Positions 20,960-29,656 of a stretch of 64,000 nt of DNA are shown here, piece by piece; the stretch's first letter is position 1, and each line of letters starts with the position of its first letter. Under the pieces are notes generated by a model. That model had not been told where the DNA came from. It did no database searches and was given only the letters and a program-made list of their open reading frames with translations. The stretch spans positions 124,001-188,000 of the forward strand of contig JAAEAF010000254.1 in assembly GCA_011037195.1 (NCBI GenBank), read 5' to 3'. A program made the translations under genes and the position numbers. The DNA is from Triatoma infestans. Its lineage: Eukaryota; Arthropoda; Insecta; Hemiptera; Reduviidae.

Positions 20960-21115
20960 AATTTATAATATGAACATTTAACTCTTGGTTCGTCCTAACA
21001 GTTCCTGAGGAAGGATACCAAAGGTGCCCGAAACGTCGAATAAACTTTTTTAAGAAGTAAAAGGTTTCTTCTTTGGCCCCAGCCAAGTAATTTTTTGCTT
21101 GTATAATTTATAATA
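20960..21115 (+). mobile_element. Short Penelope-like insertion with 11-bp target duplication
   Basis: A 134-bp insertion (20971-21104) lies in the right arm of the inverted repeat. It is flanked by AATTTATAATA at 20960-20970 and 21105-21115, and the left arm lacks it. It contains a hammerhead-like core at 21001-21041: stem I GTTC/GAAT, CTGAGGA, a stem II with ACC/GGT, GAAAC, GTC. Its downstream part (TTAAGAAGTAAAAGGTTTCT, then TTTGGCC) parallels the end of the Penelope-like copy at 28250-28285. It is a severely 5'-truncated insertion. Confidence 0.85.
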
Positions 21116-21394
21116 ATTCCATTTTGTCAATAAACACATACACATAGTAACATAACCTTACAATCTCCCCACATAATTATATACAACCAACAAATCAACA
21201 AGTGTGAGTGTAACAGAAACATTACGTTCAAGTGAACTCTCTACACGAACTTGGTGAATTTGCTCTGACGATGGATGAAAATCCGAAACCAGTCAGGAAG
21301 AAAAGAATATGCCAGCTAAGACGGATAAAATACCAGATGTTATCCAGCATTGCGGACCTATCCACAGATTCATAAAAAAAAAACCACTGTAACT

Positions 21395-21570
21395 GCTTTC
21401 GAGAAAGTTTCTAAAGCCTCAAAATCTGTAAAGTCTTCAAATTTGGATTTCTTGTAATGTGTATTAATATTATGTAAGTGGTAAAACATTTTATTTTACT
21501 GAAGAGGGACCTTAGAAGGAACAATAACATTACATTCCCCCGGAAAATTGTTTTAAATAAATGATTAGGT
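21395..21570 (+). repeat. Family X fragment, 5' part
   Basis: Resembles the 36300-36510 part of family X: CAAATTTGGATTTCTTGTAA, a TGTATTAATATTATG run, then TACTGAAGAGGGACCTTAG and CCCGGAAAATTGTTTTAAAT. It stops before the core with the CA run. Confidence 0.5.
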
Positions 21571-21999
21571 ATTTGTAGATACATTCCTAAGGATTCTTTT
21601 CCCTTGAAAATTAATACGATCGCAATTGTTCTTACGGACCCTTTGGACAGACATTTGTGTACAATTATGTACTGGCCGTAATCAAGAAATATTCTTGAAA
21701 ATTGCAACGTTACAATGTTTAGTTGGGCTGGCCATAGGAGCCAAATGTTTTGAGGGAATATTATTACTCAAATAGGGTGAAACTTCCCTATGCTTCTAGA
21801 GGCAGATATCCTGTCGCGGAGCCTCATTCAAGTCCAACCTACGCGTTCTCGACGCGGCTCTAGTAACATCTGCGCTCAACTTTTGTGGAAGCACGGATGG
21901 CTAAAATGGTGGACGAACGCAGAGGGTAGCCATCGGGCTATTTGGAAACTTAGTGCTCCCATGTACCTCAGCTACAATTACAGACTAACACATGCAGCG

Positions 22000-22712
22000 G
22001 TGCCCCACCTGGAGAGTGAGTCGGTATGAACTTTTCTACCCTCTGTTCGAGTCGCCATAATTCTTTGCTGCGGAACTTCTGTGAATTAGGAGATTTGGTA
22101 CGGTTTTCGGAGTCCAGCAACACACCTATAATTATAGGATGTGATGCAAATTCACATCATGTTGCCTAGGGCAGCAGCGACATCAATAGCAGGGGTCGAG
22201 CTGGATGCATTCACAGCATTCATTCTTATGGATGAGCACAGTTGGTTATCGGCAGTCCAAAATGCTCACTGGGGGTCCGAACAGGGCTATTAGTGAGACG
22301 TTGCTGCGTCTTTCACGGAGCTCTCTCGGGGACCAGGTTGGATTCCTTACTGGACATTGTTGTTTAAGGAGATATCTCTACGATGCCGGATCCATTTTGT
22401 AGGGTCTGTGAGACTGAGGAGGAAACCCATCTTATGACAGATTGCCTGCCTTGTGAGGAAATTAGGTTCAGGAACTTTTGGTCGGAACAGGATGTCTGTG
22501 GAAGAGCTTAGGCTATTTCCCCTGAAGGTTTTTATCCGATTTGTTCTGTCTGTGGTGAATCTTAGATGGATTAGACTCGGGTCTGGATATTTGGTCTAGA
22601 CCCGGTTTGTTGTTGCTTTTCTTGGGGTAGCTATATGGGCCCAGTGGCGCTTTGGGTAGCGTAGGATTTGGTCCCTCCCCACAGACAAATAATAATAATA
22701 ATAATAATAATG
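22000..22712 (+). mobile_element. LINE (R1/LOA-like) with very large internal deletion
   Basis: The endonuclease motif is at about 22120-22200 (TPIIIGCDANSHHVA, with the following W codon changed to TAG, then GSSDINSRG). It leads within 100 bases into the C-terminal tail (ETLLRLSRSSLGDQVGFLTG, then CRVCETEEETHLMTDC) at 22285-22445. RT and RNase H are absent. The 3' untranslated part ends in TCCCTCCCCACAGACAA and (AAT)n at 22687-22712. The sequence from 22624 to 22687 is shared with the SINE at 61744-61808. Confidence 0.8.
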
Positions 22713-22789
22713 GTCTGGCCATAAAAATGATGGACCTTATGTGGAGCGCTCTATGTCAGAACTAAGAAAGTGTGCGCAAATTTAAATTT

Positions 22790-24004
22790 AAAGTAACTGA
22801 CTAGAACTCCTGCTAGAACTGGAGAAATAACAGATGATGACGAACTTTGGATGAGTTGGAAGAAACGATCGGTGAGATAAGATTTAAGTATCAGATAATA
22901 AGTAGGAGATAGGATGCCCTTGAGCTTGTAAAGTAATCCCATATGCCATATCCCATATGTCAAAAGCTTGAGATATGTCCAAGAAGACTCCTGGACAATA
23001 CTGCTTCAGTTCCAGAGAGGTAGCGATTGTATCCACAACGCGATGCATTTGGTGAACAGTCGAGTGGCTACTCCGAAAACCGAATTGGTGTTCAAGAATG
23101 ACATTTAGTGTTGCTATTTCAGTTTCGAGGCGGAGTAGTAAAAGTTTTTCAAGAATTTTTCCTAGGATAGGTAGGAGGCTGATTGGTCGGTATGAGCTAG
23201 GGAGATGTGTAGGTTTATTTGGTTTAGCTATCATTCTTATTAAAGAGAATTTCCAGAGGATAGGGAAGTAAGTGGTTCGTAGGACTGAGTTGTAAAGAGA
23301 AGTGATAAAAATTATTCCTTTTCTGGAGAGCTGCAATAGGATGTTAGCGGTGATCAAATCGTAGCCAGGGCTTTTCTTTTTGAGGAGATTGTTAATTATA
23401 TTCATTACGTCTTTTGGAGTGAATAGTTTAGGAGGAAGCGAGAGTGGGAGAGGGATGTCCAGTTCGTTGCGGATATGTTCCGTATGTTGTAAGTCTTGTA
23501 CATCGGGGTGAGGAATGAAGACCGTGGAAAGATGTTCAGCTGAGTATGCTCTTCGTCTGATTTGGCCCAAGAACCGTCTGTACGTCTAAGTGGGTGAGAG
23601 GTTTGTCTGTATTTGAGGATTTTCTTGGTAGCTGTCCAAAGTGAGTTGTCTTCTGTTGTTAGGGATTCTGTGTAAGCTGAGTATTGGTCATTGAAATATT
23701 TATGTAGTTCTTTTGTCAGCTCTCTTGTCAGTTGGTTAAATAATTTTTTATAGGAAGGGTATCTGGTGCGATGCCAAAGGGCTCTCGCACGACGTTTGCG
23801 GGTTATTAAATGTCTTAAATGGATAGGTAGATTGTAAGGTAATTGCGTAGTTCTAGGTGAAGTATGTTGAGTACATTGCCAAATGCTTTGTTGAATAGAA
23901 GTAGCCAAATATTCTACGGTATCGTTTGGTTGTTGTGGGATCTTTAAAGGCACGTTTAAGTTCAGTTTGTGATCAAGAGTCTGTCGGAATAACTCCCAGT
24001 CCAC
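22790..24004 (-). pseudogene. Jockey ORF2 reverse transcriptase, 3' truncated
   Basis: Frame 23405-24004 is the EN-RT linker (LPIHLRHLITRKRRARALWH, then ADSLTTEDN-like and TDGSWAKSDEEH). Frame 22884-23570 carries KKKSPGYDLITANIL, SSYRPISLLPILGKILEKLL, EHQFGFRSSHSTVHQMHRVV and CPGVFLDISQAFD. After a frameshift the sequence goes on to LSPTYYLILKSYLTDRFFQL and a decayed VLAGV, then ends near 22790. The YADD block is absent. Confidence 0.85.
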
Positions 24005-24009
24005 AATTC

Positions 24010-24700
24010 CATTTATAAGTGTCGGTTGTTGAGGGTTTGTTTTGGTGAACGTCTAGTGTTAGTATGACGGGACTATGATCGGAGGACAGATCGTTTAAGG
24101 TATGTACATTAGTATGTAAGTTCGTAATATTAGAACAGATGAAGAAATCAAGTGGGACGGGTCTTTTGCGAGGAGAGGCCAGTAAGTAGTTGTGAGGGTA
24201 TAAGCAGAAGTAACTATTTTGATTAAGAATATTATGAAGGATTCGGCCTTTTGGATTCGCCACCCGACTGCCCCAGCTAGGGTGCTTTGCGTTATGATCG
24301 CCACGGCATATAAAACGAGGGCCAAGAGAAGAAAAGTGTGATTAGAAATCATTTTGCTGGATTGTATGATTAGCGGAACAGTACACACAAGCAAAAGTAT
24401 AGGAAAATGGCTCCGAGAGTAGAGAGACGACGGTAGACTGTAGAAAGGGTTTAGTATAGTAAGGTATTAGAAAATATGACAAGGAATTGCGAACAAGTAT
24501 AGCGGTTCCACCATGGTCTGTTCCGTCGGCCCGATTAGACTTGTATGCTGTGTAGCCAGGGATGAAAAACTTGATCTGTCCGTGAAGTGTATCTCAGTTA
24601 TTAGGGCAAAGTCAATACGTTTGTCATGTAGTAATATTTCTAGTTCTTCCCTGCGATTTGTTAGACCATTAGAATTCCATAGAAGAACGGTGAGAGAATG
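24010..24700 (-). pseudogene. Jockey ORF2 endonuclease domain
   Basis: From 24700 down, the minus strand reads LTVLLWNSNGLTNRREELE, then IDFALITEIHFTDRSSF, the AP-endonuclease opening. A frameshift-rich middle part follows. Next comes VANPKGRILHNILNQNSY (the region behind GDHNAKHxSWGS) and NDLSSDHSPVILTL with the catalytic SDH. The enzyme nicks the target site. The frames here are 24095-24394 and 23973-24263. Confidence 0.8.
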
Positions 24701-24714
24701 TTGGGTAAGGGTCC

Positions 24715-25674
24715 TTATGATGCTTGATTGGGAAGGAGTCTGGAAACCACGGTTGTGAGGAGGGATATAAGAGGTGTGATGAGCGATTTAAAATCAGATA
24801 AGAAGGTACCAAGAAGTGTGTTGATGTCTTCTGTGGCAGAGGGAGTAGAAACTTGAGGAGGAACAGGAGGCGGCTGAGGTCCCGCGAGCGCTCTTGCATA
24901 TGACAGGTTAGGGTTTACAAAAGAAGAATGCAGAGGAGAAAAGTGTCCTGGCTGCTGAGGTGATGGCGGCATCTGATTGGCAGGCTGTTGTGTTCTCCGA
25001 TGGGCTGAGGGGTGCTCATATAGAGGAGGGTGTCTTCGAATTCGTTGTAACTCTCTGTAAATCATACAACCTTTGTAGCTTGCAGTATGGTGGCCGTTGC
25101 AGAGTGCACCCCTGGCTGAAGTGTTAGGCAACTTACCGCAATCTTGAGTGAAGTGTTCCCCTGCACATATTACGCATCTTGGTCTGTGCTACAGTAGCTT
25201 TTCGTGTAACCATACTCCTGAAAACGCTTGCACTGTACTATTACACGTTGCTTATGTGGTTCCTCAACTTTAATTTTTGAGTAAAAAAGGGTTTCGATAT
25301 CGAAAATGTCTTTGTTATTTGGTTGAGGTTCGAGATCAACAAAAAAAGTGGCAAAGTTTGTTTGGTGACTAGATGTATCACCGGAGTAACGGTTCGCACC
25401 GTGTGACCGAGCTCTGTGAGTTCTTCCTTGATGAGCTGGACGGGCACACTTTGATGAAGGTGTCGAATGACAATCCTGTAGGCCTTGTCTTCTTCTAGTT
25501 GGAAGGTATGATAACCGGCGTTATTCTCCTTGAGGTGTGTGATGATGCGTCTGTAAGTGTCACTCGTTTTGGCATTAATTACTAAGTTAGTAATCAGTGC
25601 TTTGCAAGTAAAGGTATTATTTTCTACTGTGATAATGCAGTACATAGAGCTGCATATTGGTTGGCATTCTTAAC
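24715..25674 (-). pseudogene. Jockey ORF1 with PRE_C2HC domain and zinc knuckle
   Basis: Frame 25241-25645 has TYRRIITHLKENNAGYHTFQ, then DKAYRIVIRHLHQSVPVQLI and LTELGHTVR, the PRE_C2HC domain of Jockey ORF1. The region 25131-25200 has lost the frame through the first knuckles. Frame 24715-25131 keeps CNGHHTASYKGC, the last zinc knuckle, followed by a proline/glutamine-rich tail. ORF1 binds element RNA in the ribonucleoprotein. It ends at 24715, close to the start of ORF2. Confidence 0.85.
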
Positions 25675-26087
25675 ATAGAAGGAGTGGCCAGAAGAGTTTT
25701 TTAAGAAATAAAAATTTCTTTGTTGCTCTACGTTTCGGGAACTCTGTAAAAATTTATTGAAGAAAATACATTATTGTATAATTATAGTAGTTATGAAAAG
25801 TTCATAGATTTATAAAAAAAAGAATAAAGAAAAATTTAAATTCAAGAAATATTACCAGAAGGAATTATAAAACAGAAGTGCTAGTAAATTAAATAAAATG
25901 ATATTGACAATAAGATAAAATAAGACAGATAAAGATACCTTTAGGGTAGGAGAGGAGTGAACGTTGAGAACGTGGAGACTGAAGTGAAGAGAGAATATTT
26001 TTTTAAATTTCAAAAACTGTTAAAGGGTGGGAGGGATAAGAAAAATGTTTGTAGTGAGGCGCGGCAATTTCAAATTTGGAAGAACAC

Positions 26088-26166
26088 ATTACTGAACACA
26101 TTTAATGGCTAAAGACCAGAGCAGTCGATGCCATAAAAATTATTAAAAAAAAAAAAAAATTACTGA
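26088..26166 (+). mobile_element. 63-bp poly(A)-tailed insertion with 8-bp duplication
   Basis: ATTACTGA occurs at 26088-26095 and again at 26159-26166. Between them are about 45 bases of unique sequence and a run of A. The sister copy at 27850-27866 has the uninterrupted sequence. This is the signature of a tiny retroposed fragment. Its unique part ends GCAGTCGATGCC before the A-rich tail, similar to the stub at 18166-18198. The parent element is unknown. Confidence 0.85.
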
Positions 26167-26490
26167 GGAGCATCTTTTCTTAGGGTTAGAAAAATATTGT
26201 TATAAGTTAATGTTATGATTTCTTTGTCTTTTTTAAAATTGATAGAATTCGGATGAAGGTGGATTTGTAAGGATTCGGATAGAAGACGTTTTGAATGGTT
26301 GGGGTAAGTGGTTAAGATGGAAGGATTATTGAAATCGATGGTATGATTGAAAGAGAGAACATGTTTGGAGAGAGCACTGCTGTCAGTTTTTGTGTTAATA
26401 ATGTCTAGTTCGTGTTGTCTGAGTCTTTTTTGTAAAAACTGTTTGGATTCACCTATGTAGCAAGCGTTGCAGTTGGGGTAATACATTGAA
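26160..26490 (-). pseudogene. Penelope-like GIY-YIG endonuclease, minus-strand copy
   Basis: This 108-codon frame reads YYPNCNACYIGESKQFLQKR, LRQHELDIINTKTD, LSKHVLSFNHTIDFN and SESLQIHLHPNSINF. It is the GIY-YIG domain fused to the RT in Penelope-like elements, with the YIG half intact and the catalytic arginine region (LQKRLRQH). It differs from the plus-strand copy at 27532-27858 at about 7 of 108 residues. The ATG lies inside the domain and is not a true start. Confidence 0.88.
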
Positions 26491-26718
26491 GTACCGTATG
26501 TGTTTTGTTAGATTTTTCAATGGGGTTTTATTTAGTTTAGTGGGGTTCAATTTTTGAGATTTTATTTAGTTTGTTGGTGGGAGAGAAGCCTGTTCGGAGG
26601 TTGGAGATAAAGTTTTTGAGGTTAGTGGGTTTAGTTTACCAGTTGTGTGTGAATGTGTTGTCATGGTTGCGAATGATGAGTGTGTCAGGAAAGGCTATTT
26701 TGTTGTCATTTTCGGTTT

Positions 26719-27050
26719 CTAAAGTGAATTGTATGCGAGGGTGATAAGAGTTGAAGGTTTGAAGGATAGTAGAAGTGTATGGTATGGATTAATGGTGAGA
26801 AACAAATCATCTACGTACTTGAAGATGGAAGAAATAGAGTTTTGGAGAGAAGAAAGGACAGAGTCAATTAAATCGTTCATGATTATGTTGGCTATGACTG
26901 GAGCCAGGCAATTTACCATTGCCAGACCATCAATTAGACGGTAAAATTTGTGCATAAATGTAAAATAACCAGACTTGCAACATAAAGTGAGAGTATGGAG
27001 AAAAATGTTTTGTGGTAAAGAGATATGGGGTTGAATAAATGCCCAGTTTA
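26719..27050 (-). pseudogene. Penelope-like reverse transcriptase palm
   Basis: The frame includes FMHKFYRLIDGLAMVNCLAP, IANIIMNDLIDSVLSSL and FKYVDDLFLTI. These are the Penelope-type RT blocks; the usual phrase is GLxMGxxLSPxxANIxM, here GLAMVNCLAPVIANIIM. Catalytic YVDD is kept (about 26804-26815). Upstream, LPQNIFLHTLTLCCKSGYF reaches the copy junction near 27050. Downstream, AFPDTLIIRNHDNTF follows, and then a deletion jumps to the region before the GIY-YIG domain. Confidence 0.82.
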
Positions 27051-27054
27051 TTAC

Positions 27055-27530
27055 AACTGGTAAACTAAACCCACTTACTCTGGAAGACTAATATACTTCC
27101 TTTCAGACCATCCTTTACACCAAAAAATAAACACCATAAAAAACCTATATAACCGTGCAATCCATTTATCGGAATATCAAAAAGGAATATCCAGGAATAT
27201 CAAAAAAATAAAAGAAATACTGGTTAAAAAATGACCATCCTATTCAACTAATTCACAAAACTATCCAAAAATACACAAACAAACCTCCAACGCAGAACCC
27301 TCAAAACATTCCAACTAACACGAATACTGAACCTCCCATTTACCACTCGCTCACCTTCATTAGTCCTATTTCCAATAGAATCAATAACATCCTCAAAAAC
27401 TTTATCCCCAACCTCCGAACAGGCTTCTCTCCCACCAACAAACTAAATAAAATCTCAAAAATTGAACCCCACTGAACTAAATAAAACCCCATTGAAAAAT
27501 CTAACAAAACACATTCGGTATACAAACTTC
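27055..27530 (+). pseudogene. Penelope-like RT thumb region, plus-strand copy
   Basis: The plus strand reads SGRLIYFLSDHPLHQKINTI, KNLYNRAIHLSEYQK and KNI-like NIKKIKEIL, the part behind the YVDD block of Penelope RTs. The frame then decays with several stops up to the GIY-YIG domain at 27532. The junction with the minus-strand copy is near 27050-27060, where an ACAACTGGTAAACTAAACCC phrase marks the element sequence. Confidence 0.65.
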
Positions 27531-27531
27531 A

Positions 27532-27858
27532 ATGTATTACCCCAACTGCAACGCTTGCTACACAGGTGAATCCAAACAGTTTTTACAAAAAAGACTCAGA
27601 CAACACGAACTAGACATTATTAACACAAAAATTGACAGCACTGCTCTCTCCAAACATGTTCTCACTTTCAATCGTACCATCGATTTCAATAACCCTTCCA
27701 TTTTAACCACTTACCCCAACCATTCAAAACGTCTTCTATCCGAATCCTTACAAATCCACCTTCATCCGAATTCTATCAATTTTAAAAAAGACAAAGAAAT
27801 CATAACTCCAACTTATAACAATATTTTTCTAACCCTAAGAAAAGATGCTCGTCAGTAA
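27532..27858 (+). pseudogene. Penelope-like GIY-YIG endonuclease, plus-strand copy
   Basis: Open for 108 codons: NCNACYTGESKQFLQKRLRQ (YIG changed to YTG), HELDIINTKIDSTALSKHVL and SILTTYPNHSKRLLSES. The change in the YIG motif probably impairs activity. It is followed by a 3' untranslated region of about 430 bp that ends in the hammerhead-like terminus at 28205-28245. Confidence 0.88.
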
Positions 27859-28204
27859 TGTGTTCTTCCAAATTTGAAATTGCCGCGCCTCACTACAAAC
27901 ATTTTTCTTATCCCTCCCACCCTTTAACAGTTTTTGAAATTTAAAAAAATACTCTCTCTTCACTTCAGTCTCCACGTTCTCAACGTTCACTCCTCTCCTA
28001 CCCTAAAGGTATCTTTATCTGTCTTATTTTATCTTATTGTCAATATCATTTTATTTAATTTACTAGCACTTCTGTTTTATAATTCCTTCTGGTAATATTT
28101 CTTGAATTTAAATTTTTCTTTCTTCTTTTTTTTATAAATCTATGAACTTTTCATAACTACTATAATTGTACAATAATGTATTTTCTTCAATAAATTTTTA
28201 CAGA

Positions 28205-28245
28205 GCTCCTGAAGAAGGGCACCATCGATACCCGAAACGTAGAGC
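28205..28245 (+). ncRNA. Hammerhead-ribozyme-like motif of Penelope-like element
   Basis: The parts are: stem I strand GCTC (28205-28208), core CTGAAGA (28209-28215, fits CUGANGA), stem II with GGG and CCC around a loop (28217-28233), GAAAC (28234-28238), cleavage triplet GTA (28239-28241), and complementary stem I strand GAGC (28242-28245). One extra A lies between the core and stem II. Penelope-like elements are known to encode hammerhead motifs in their terminal repeats. Activity is not shown by sequence alone. Confidence 0.6.
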
Positions 28246-28353
28246 AACAAAGAAATTTTTATTTCTTAAAAAACTTCTCTGGCCATTGCCGTACAAAAAT
28301 CTAATTGTAATTTTAAGGCCTGACGATTTGAATAACATTTATATAGAGGGAGG

Positions 28354-28690
28354 TTAGTGTACACCTACTGGGGTGGCGGACGTTGTGTCCTCCATATTTT
28401 CTTGATCAGCAAGAGGAGCAAATGGATTATTTGACAAGACTCCCGGCGGAGTCACGGTCGCTACTGGTTTCTTTGTGACTGCCATTGGTGTTGACGAAAA
28501 ACAGTTGGACAGAGAGGTTTTGTTCCTTGGGAGATGGTGAGATTGTTTCCTTGTTGCTTGACAGAGGTTTTGGTACAAGGGTTGATGTCTTTGACTTTTT
28601 TATTTTGTTTAGGCGAGTTACCAGAAGTACAGGTCCTCTTTGTTTAGAGTTTCTCTCATTGTCTGTGGTACTGTCGCTAATTTCACTCAT
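28354..28690 (-). pseudogene. Jockey ORF1 (gag-like), N-terminal part
   Basis: Two overlapping frames, MSEISDSTTDNERNSKQRGP and the one containing NPFAPLADQENMEDT, form a low-complexity serine/threonine-rich N-terminus. The NxFAPL phrase is typical of Jockey ORF1 proteins just before their RNA-binding region. A stop codon (VH then TAA) and the Penelope-like insertion interrupt the gene at 28352. Confidence 0.7.
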
Positions 28691-28939
28691 TTCAGAGGAA
28701 AATAAATAAATAAAGAGTTAGTATTTGAAGTCCATTTGTACACTATTAATACTCATTATTATTTACACTGTCTAGGTTTATACTACTACTTACAGTTTTC
28801 GTTTTCATTTCTCTAAATCAATGGGTAGTTTAATAGTTTTTGAAGTCCACAAACTTATAGCACAAATTAGAAGTAATAATTAAGTCACTTAATTTAGGTT
28901 ATATGCACTGTAAACTGATTTGTTTTAAAATAAAGTCAT

Positions 28940-29378
28940 AGAAGTACTGCCTCACGTTACACGGGGTGACAGCAATAGCCACCAGCTCAGTGGAAAAGGT
29001 GTGGGTTGATACCAAGGAAGGTCCAGGATGATTTTGGGCGCCACGTTAGTTTTAGAAGAAGAGGGGAAAACTGAAGAAACCCCTAAAAAAAGAAAAATAT
29101 AAACTGGTCAGAGAGGGGGAAAGGGAAAAAAAGAAAGTAAAAGAAAAGGGGGAAAAGGAAAAAAATATAGTTAATCCAAATAAATCAATTAATATAGTAA
29201 CTTGCCAAAATTTAAAAAAATGAAAGAAAAACAAAAATAAAAAAATATACAAAAAATAAAAGTATAAAAAAAGTAAATTAAATAAAATAAGTAAATATTG
29301 GATTGACGGCAATGGGAACCGAACCGTAATTTATCTGTGGTCAAGTCGACGCCTTGGCTCACTCAGCCAGCGTGACAC
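28940..29378 (-). mobile_element. tRNA-derived SINE, minus strand
   Basis: On the minus strand, TGGCTGAGTGAGCCAAGG (about 29354-29371) looks like the D-arm and A box of a Ser/Leu-type tRNA, and CGGTTCGGTTCCC (29313-29325) is the B box. The spacing is about 40 bases. The head is followed by a purine/AT-rich body and a segment with GGCGCCCAAAATCATCC near 29030-29045. The 3' limit is uncertain. No acceptor-stem pairing that would indicate a real tRNA gene is visible. Confidence 0.55.
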
Positions 29379-29604
29379 AACAGTGGTTAGTAAAATTATT
29401 AGTAGTATTCTATTAATTCTCTGCCTCTTAACTAGCTTCGTTGAGGAAGATGAATAGTTTTAGTTTTCTTTTTTTTTCAATAAATAGAACTGAAGCACAT
29501 AGAAATTAGTTGCAACAAAATAATAAATTAATATGATCACCTTACCTGAGAAAAGAGAAAAAGATCGCACTGTCTGACAATAATTTTCTTACTTTTTCTT
29601 TTCT

Positions 29605-29608
<4 letters not shown>

Positions 29609-29654
<46 letters not shown>
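29609..29654. repeat. (TC)n microsatellite
   Basis: An uninterrupted dinucleotide run of about 22 units, flanked by T-rich sequence. Confidence 0.95.

Positions 29655-29656
<2 letters not shown>

Larger units (their letters stand above)
19831..21297. repeat. Large inverted repeat with Penelope/hammerhead-like termini
   Basis: The left arm (19831-20136) is the reverse complement of the right arm (20848-21297, less a 134-bp insertion). Each outer end has a hammerhead-like core: minus strand at 19831-19860 and plus strand at 21265-21289 (CTGACGA, a GGAT/ATCC stem with a GAAA loop, then GAAAC). A similar unit occurs at 42020-42150. The spacer (20137-20847) holds 253-bp repeat copy B and low-complexity sequence. 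The arrangement resembles paired Penelope-like copies in opposite orientation, but no coding part remains. Confidence 0.75.
25675..28352. mobile_element. Penelope-like element: inverted pair of partial copies inside Jockey ORF1
   Basis: The inserted block is 25685-28342. Its flanks are ATAGAAGGAG (25675-25684) and ATAGAGGGAG (28343-28352), a 10-bp target duplication with one mismatch. The left part is a minus-strand copy (25685-27050) with RT and GIY-YIG endonuclease, and the right part is a plus-strand copy (27055-28290). The shared 3' halves (about 25685-26620 and 27390-28283) form an inverted repeat. Penelope elements are known for such complex insertions. The left copy lacks the hammerhead core and carries a further small insertion. 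Confidence 0.88.
22790..28690 (-). mobile_element. Jockey-clade LINE, split by Penelope-like insertion
   Basis: Minus-strand LINE running from 28690 to about 22790. ORF1 has its N-terminus at 28354-28690 and its C-terminus at 24715-25674, and the two are separated by the 2.66-kb Penelope-like block 25685-28342. ORF2 follows with endonuclease (about 24700-24010) and RT (23990-22790). The RT ends just before the catalytic YADD block, and the element is cut at about 22790. The EN-RT part is divided into few frames, so it is moderately preserved. Confidence 0.88.

Noticed and set aside
29030..29050. GGCGCCCAAAATCATCC as a retroviral-type primer binding site
   Set aside because: No LTR with a second copy could be found beside it, so there is no support for an LTR element here.
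29052..29312. 86-codon phenylalanine/leucine-rich minus-strand frame
   Set aside because: It is the translation of an A/G-rich low-complexity stretch with no recognisable motif.
29303..29378. Ser/Leu tRNA gene on the minus strand
   Set aside because: D-arm-like and T-arm-like parts exist, but the acceptor stem does not pair. A SINE head fits better.
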